This document shows, piece after piece, positions 60,801 through 64,000 of a stretch of DNA of 64,000 nt; the stretch's first letter is position 1; each line of letters starts with the position of its first letter. This DNA is from an uncultured Collinsella sp. (GTDB lineage Bacteria > Actinomycetota > Coriobacteriia > Coriobacteriales > Coriobacteriaceae), in assembly GCA_900541745.1 (NCBI GenBank), contig UQLA01000001.1, positions 186,001-250,000 on the forward strand. The letters run 5' to 3'. The notes beneath the pieces were generated by a model. That model ran no database searches and was not told where the DNA came from. It worked only from the letters and a program-made list of their open reading frames with translations. A program made the translations under genes and the position numbers.

Positions 60801-61288
60801 AGGCCGAGCTTGCCAACGACGAGGCACTCAAGGCCGATCTTGAGGCTGTTGACCACAAGGCCTCCCTTGCCGCGGGTACGACGAGCAACGACAAGCTGGT
60901 CAAACTGAACGCCGCCTACGCTCGCTACAAAGCTGCCGTCAATGCTGCCGCTGGTCTCAAGGCTGCCCTGAGCGATGCCGAGGCCAAACTGTCCGACGCC
61001 AACGACGCCTATGCCGCCGCGCTGGCAGAGTTTAACGGTGCCAAGGAAGCCCTGGCAGCCGCACAGGCCGAGTACGACAAGTATCATCCCAAGGCCGAGC
61101 CGCAGGCCAAGCCCCAGGTTACGCAGGCTGCCGCAAAGGCCCCCGTTGCTAAGAAACAGGACGCGGACGGTGCGCTCGCCCAGACCGGCGACAACTCTGT
61201 GCTTGCGGGCGAGGTCTTCGTTATCGGCGGTATTACGCTCGTGGCTGCGGGCGTGACGCTGGGCAATCGTCGTCGCAAGCAGATGTAG
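57858..61288 (+). CDS. Sortase-anchored coiled-coil/CAP-domain surface protein, frameshifted near the signal peptide
   Basis: The start is ATG 57858 (AAAGGGAGAAAG before it), with a signal peptide core RAVATVLTAGLIA. At about 57964 the frame breaks; the downstream frame (position 2 relative) then runs without a stop to 61288 and lacks its own start before GTG 58379. One missing base would restore a protein of about 1143 aa reading ..GLIASTAYIAAPAVDSG. After that come long Ala/Lys/Glu/Asp-rich coiled coils (58050-59200). A CAP/SCP domain follows (about 59380-59870) with YLDVHNNIRKANGQSELSIS, WAHSGHYYDNAENLSEG and GHYLNIVGKDMKAFGV, then more coiled coil, and a C-terminal LAQTGD sortase motif, a hydrophobic helix and an RRRKQM tail. 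Likely a fibrillar wall protein. Confidence 0.82.
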
Positions 61289-61354
61289 CGTTTCGAGCGT
61301 AGATTCTGCAGCGAACTCGGTTCATAGCAGGAACGCTTCGATAGCTTAACCGAT

Positions 61355-61396
61355 AAGGCCGGCGCGCTGTCATACGCAGCGCGCCGGCCTTTCTCT
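61355..61396 (+). terminator. Terminator after the surface-protein gene
   Basis: AAGGCCGGCGCGCTG (61355-61369) pairs perfectly with CAGCGCGCCGGCCTT (61377-61391), followed by TCTCTG. A second, imperfect GCCCGG/CCGGGC pair near 61412-61446 may serve the convergent OPT gene. Confidence 0.88.
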
Positions 61397-61488
61397 GTAT
61401 CGATATCAAAAAGCCCGGCAGGCAACCGCGAAAGCTACCAACCGGGCAAGCCGTAGGCAATATGATTGCGAGCGAGCTACTGCTCAGC

Positions 61489-63192
61489 TTATCCCAGCAG
61501 GCTCAGGCCAACAGAGATAAACGCCAGGATAACGCCGACGATAGACTCGCCGCCCAGCAGGCCGCTGGCAACGACCAGGCCCTGCTCCTGGAAGGCGGCG
61601 TCCTTGGCGGCCTTCTCCTCGTCCGAAAGACCGGCCTCGGCGTCGCGGTGAGCGGCCCACTTGTCGTAGGCGAGCTTAACGCAGGAGCCCAAGAAAGCCG
61701 TGAGCGACATATAGAACGGCAGGTACACGCCCAGGCCGATCATCATGGCCGGAATGCCGAGCCAGTACATGACGATGCCGGCGATAAAGCCGCCTGCGAA
61801 CCACGGCACGCTCGGGATGCCCGAGACCATGGTGGCGACCACGCTTGCCTGCGCGGCAACGAAGCTCTTGTCGGGGCCGAAGGCGTCCGGACCATAGGCG
61901 GTGACGAGCGCGACCATGACAGCGGCGGCGACCAGGGCGCCCACGATGCCGCCGATGGCCTGGCCGACCCACTGTGCGCGCGGGTTGGTGCCCAGCACGG
62001 CGCCGGCCTTAAAGTCGTTCATGACGTCGCCCGCAAGGCCGCACGCTACGGCCACGATGCCGGCGATAAAGAACAGCTTGACCTGAGCGAGCTGTGCGAA
62101 GGCGGCAACGATGAGCATGACGATGAGGCCGAAGATCTCCATGGGGTCGATACCCGTCTGGCCGCAGCTCTGTGCACTCATGATGGTGGTGACAAAGGTG
62201 AACAGCGTGACGATGACGGCCGGGACGGGACCAAGGTCGAGCGCGATGGCAACGATCACGGCGATGGCTGCGGTGCCCAGGCCTATGATGCCGGCGTCGA
62301 GCTTAAGGGAACCCGAGATGAGCGACTGCTCGTCGGTGTCGGTGGAACTGTCGGCGGCGAGGCCACGGACGATGCCGGCGACCTGCGGCAGAATGTCCTT
62401 AAGGACGACGGCGACGCCAAAGCCCATCATGAGGCCCATACCCAGGGACTTGACGATGCCCTGCGCGGTCACAACGTCGAATAGACCGGCAGCGGTGCCG
62501 CCCACGATAATGCCAAAGTTACCCAGCAGCGCGCCGGCAAACCAGAACGCGACGGGGGCGAAGCCCACGAGGAAGCCGATGGACAGCAACATGGGCGAGT
62601 TGTAGACGGCAAAGGTCACGCCAGGGATATTGAGCGTGCACAGCATACTGGGCACAATGCCCAGAGCATCGCGAAGCACGCTGTAGATGCCTGCGATGGC
62701 CATGGAGCCAAAGAGCTGCTTGCCGGTCTTGCCGCCGGCCTCGGTAGCACGCAGGGTCTGAGCTGCGGCATTGCCGGTAGGGAACTCCAGCGCGGCGTCC
62801 ACGATAAAGTGGCGGTGGATGAGCGCCGTCGCCAGAAGGCCCAGAATAGTGCCGGCGAGTGCCACGATAAACATGTCGAGCCAGCTGATCTGGCCGGCAT
62901 AGCCCAGCATCCAGGCACCCGGGATGGTAAACGCCAGACCGCCGGCGACCATGGCGCCTGCGGACATGATGGTGTGGGTGACGTTTGCCTCGTTGAGGCT
63001 GGCGTTGCCCATGAGCTTAAGGAAGAACAGCGAGATGACGGCAGCGAAAATAATCGGCCAGGGGAGTGCGCCCATCTTGAGGGCGGTGTAGGCCGAGCTT
63101 GCCGTGATGATCACGCAGCCAAGGACGCCGATGACGACGCCGCGCAGCGTGAGTTGCCCGCGCATCGAAGCGCGGTTCGAGGGATTGCTCAT
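61489..63192 (-). CDS. OPT-family oligopeptide transporter
   Basis: A 567-aa secondary transporter of the OPT family with about 14-16 helices. The start TLRGVVIGVLGCVIITASSAY, the EFPTGNAAAQTLRA motif near residue 140 and SAQSCGQTGIDPMEIFG near residue 345 are family features, along with NPRAQWVGQAIGG. Bacterial members import short peptides, iron-chelate complexes or are uncharacterised. A charged loop (KWAAHRDAEAGLSDEEKAAK) precedes the last two helices. The gene is monocistronic and convergent with the surface-protein gene. Confidence 0.92.
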   Translation of the reverse strand: MSNPSNRASMRGQLTLRGVVIGVLGCVIITASSAYTALKMGALPWPIIFAAVISLFFLKLMGNASLNEANVTHTIMSAGAMVAGGLAFTIPGAWMLGYAGQISWLDMFIVALAGTILGLLATALIHRHFIVDAALEFPTGNAAAQTLRATEAGGKTGKQLFGSMAIAGIYSVLRDALGIVPSMLCTLNIPGVTFAVYNSPMLLSIGFLVGFAPVAFWFAGALLGNFGIIVGGTAAGLFDVVTAQGIVKSLGMGLMMGFGVAVVLKDILPQVAGIVRGLAADSSTDTDEQSLISGSLKLDAGIIGLGTAAIAVIVAIALDLGPVPAVIVTLFTFVTTIMSAQSCGQTGIDPMEIFGLIVMLIVAAFAQLAQVKLFFIAGIVAVACGLAGDVMNDFKAGAVLGTNPRAQWVGQAIGGIVGALVAAAVMVALVTAYGPDAFGPDKSFVAAQASVVATMVSGIPSVPWFAGGFIAGIVMYWLGIPAMMIGLGVYLPFYMSLTAFLGSCVKLAYDKWAAHRDAEAGLSDEEKAAKDAAFQEQGLVVASGLLGGESIVGVILAFISVGLSLLG

Positions 63193-63315
63193 ATAGAACT
63201 CCTTTGCGTATATCCGCTTCCCCCGGGAGCGCCGTTACGGATACGGCGCGGGAAGTCGGGTTACCAAGGGCCGCCGCGTGAGCTCGCGCACGACCGCGCA
63301 CCAGTATAGCGGCAA

Positions 63316-63440
63316 GGTAGTCATTTTGGGACGGGGCTATTTTAGCTACCCTTTGACAGTCGACGAATTATCTGGGATTGGGGCAAATATCAACCGACAT
63401 ATTGGGGTAGCTAAAATAGCCCCGTCCCAAAATGACTACC
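63316..63440. repeat. Perfect 35-bp inverted repeat upstream of coaX
   Basis: 63316-63350 and 63406-63440 are exact reverse complements (GGTAGTCATTTTGGGACGGG ...), separated by 55 bp. GGGACGGGG links it to the GGGACAG family, and the two-inverted-copies layout recalls 43125-43474. It separates the divergent OPT and coaX genes, 58 bp before the coaX start. Confidence 0.75.
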
Positions 63441-63498
63441 TGGGATGGCTGGTTCGGGTAGGCGATATACTGCTGGGCAGACGAAAGGAGCGCCGACG

Positions 63499-64000
63499 AT
63501 GCTTAATGGGTGCGCATATATATTGACGGTCGACGTGGGCAACACGTTCATTCGCTTTGGCCTGTTTGCAGAGGATTCGGCCGCGGCGCAGGAATGTCCG
63601 CTTGCGACGTGCGAGATCACCACGCCGTCGAGCATCACAGCAGACGAGGCGCGCATGCGTCTCGTGCAGGTCATGGGCGCGCTCGCCGCCGATGCGGGTG
63701 TGCCCGGGGTGCTCGTACCCGCCGCGGCTGTGCTGAGCTGCGTGGTCCCGGCGCTCGAGCGCCCGTGGAAGGCGGCGCTTTCCCGCACCTGCACGGGGCG
63801 CGTGCTCACGGTGGGGCCGGGACTTAAGACCGGCATGCCCGTACACTACGATGACCCGGCCGAGATCGGCCCCGACCGCATCGCCGATGCCGTGGCGGCC
63901 CGCGCCGTCTATGGCTCGCCGTGTATTGTGATCGACCTGGGCACGACGACCAATATCGAGGTCATCGACGCGCACGGTACCTTTGTCGGCGGCGTTATCG
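63499..64000 (+). CDS. coaX: Type III pantothenate kinase, 5' part
   Basis: Phosphorylates pantothenate in the first step of coenzyme A synthesis. The visible 167 residues contain the phosphate-binding TVDVGNTFIRFGLF at the start, GPGLKTGMPV near residue 115, GPDRIADAVAARAVYG near 130 and DLGTTTNIEVIDAHG near 150, which are the type III (CoaX) motifs. The catalytic GxDR is present as GPDR. ATG 63499 follows GAAAGGAG. The C-terminus lies beyond the window. Confidence 0.93.
   Translation, partial: MLNGCAYILTVDVGNTFIRFGLFAEDSAAAQECPLATCEITTPSSITADEARMRLVQVMGALAADAGVPGVLVPAAAVLSCVVPALERPWKAALSRTCTGRVLTVGPGLKTGMPVHYDDPAEIGPDRIADAVAARAVYGSPCIVIDLGTTTNIEVIDAHGTFVGGVI

Overview
The window is GC-rich bacterial chromosome. 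It most likely comes from a gut Coriobacteriia, with Collinsella as the best guess. This is inferred from gene content (a giant fused 2-hydroxyacyl-CoA dehydratase activase, PII, CmpB, DUF389 and OPT genes, an MEP-pathway dxs), codon use, and the dense population of intergenic palindromes. No tRNA, rRNA, CRISPR array or intact transposase gene was seen. Both ends are cut inside genes: a GH32 glycosidase on the left and type III pantothenate kinase coaX on the right.

Region by region. 1-5.9 kb: GH32 remainder, DegV lipid-binding protein, pyruvate formate-lyase activase, an exported beta-lactamase-fold hydrolase, MTA/SAH nucleosidase, and the ribosome-assembly GTPase EngB/YsxC. 5.9-8.2 kb: a lower-GC insertion with a DUF3990/XRE toxin-antitoxin-like pair behind a 19-bp-arm palindrome, then a secreted protein with a 34-aa membrane peptide. 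8.4-14 kb: threonine and aspartate-family biosynthesis (thrB, thrC, divergent lysC, asd), broken up by four large nested hairpins that share a conserved internal loop. 14-25 kb: ogt, an Abi_2/CLC remnant, a GyrI-like protein, a MacB/FtsX exporter, an XRE membrane regulator, pfkA and an Ntn-type amide hydrolase. 25-34.8 kb: M18 aminopeptidase, a RelB-PIN pair, a 2-hydroxyacid dehydrogenase, SEC-C methionine aminopeptidase, radical SAM and alpha/beta hydrolase genes, and a degenerate-GGDEF/REC/HD-GYP protein with an HPt partner. 34.9-38.5 kb: a DUF2975-XRE pair followed by a three-gene ABC exporter that is more AT-rich than its surroundings. 38.5-45.3 kb: a polar amino-acid ABC operon with a class-I glutamine amidotransferase-like hydrolase, then dxs. 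45.4-57.6 kb: an HD protein, CmpB, a glnB fragment, a HAD phosphatase, TetR plus the 1595-aa activase, 3-hydroxyacyl-CoA dehydrogenase, an arylsulfotransferase fragment, and DUF389 with an EF-hand. 57.8-64 kb: a sortase-anchored coiled-coil/CAP surface protein with a frameshift, an OPT oligopeptide transporter, and coaX.

The most unusual layer is intergenic. There are at least five classes of palindromic element. The first is nested hairpins with an invariant TCCGCA / (G/C)AGGAC internal loop; three of the four lie 17-24 nt after stop codons, in the same orientation relative to the gene. The second is a GTTGCGGTG-ended 65-bp palindrome (four copies). The third is short GGGACAG-type hairpins resembling REP/RAYT-associated palindromes. 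The fourth is a 350-bp composite whose ends are inverted copies of such a hairpin and whose interior holds three more hairpins. The fifth is a 305-bp dispersed repeat, present twice. Several truncated gene remnants (CLC, Abi_2, glnB, arylsulfotransferase) sit among them, which suggests active deletion and insertion between otherwise ordinary housekeeping genes.
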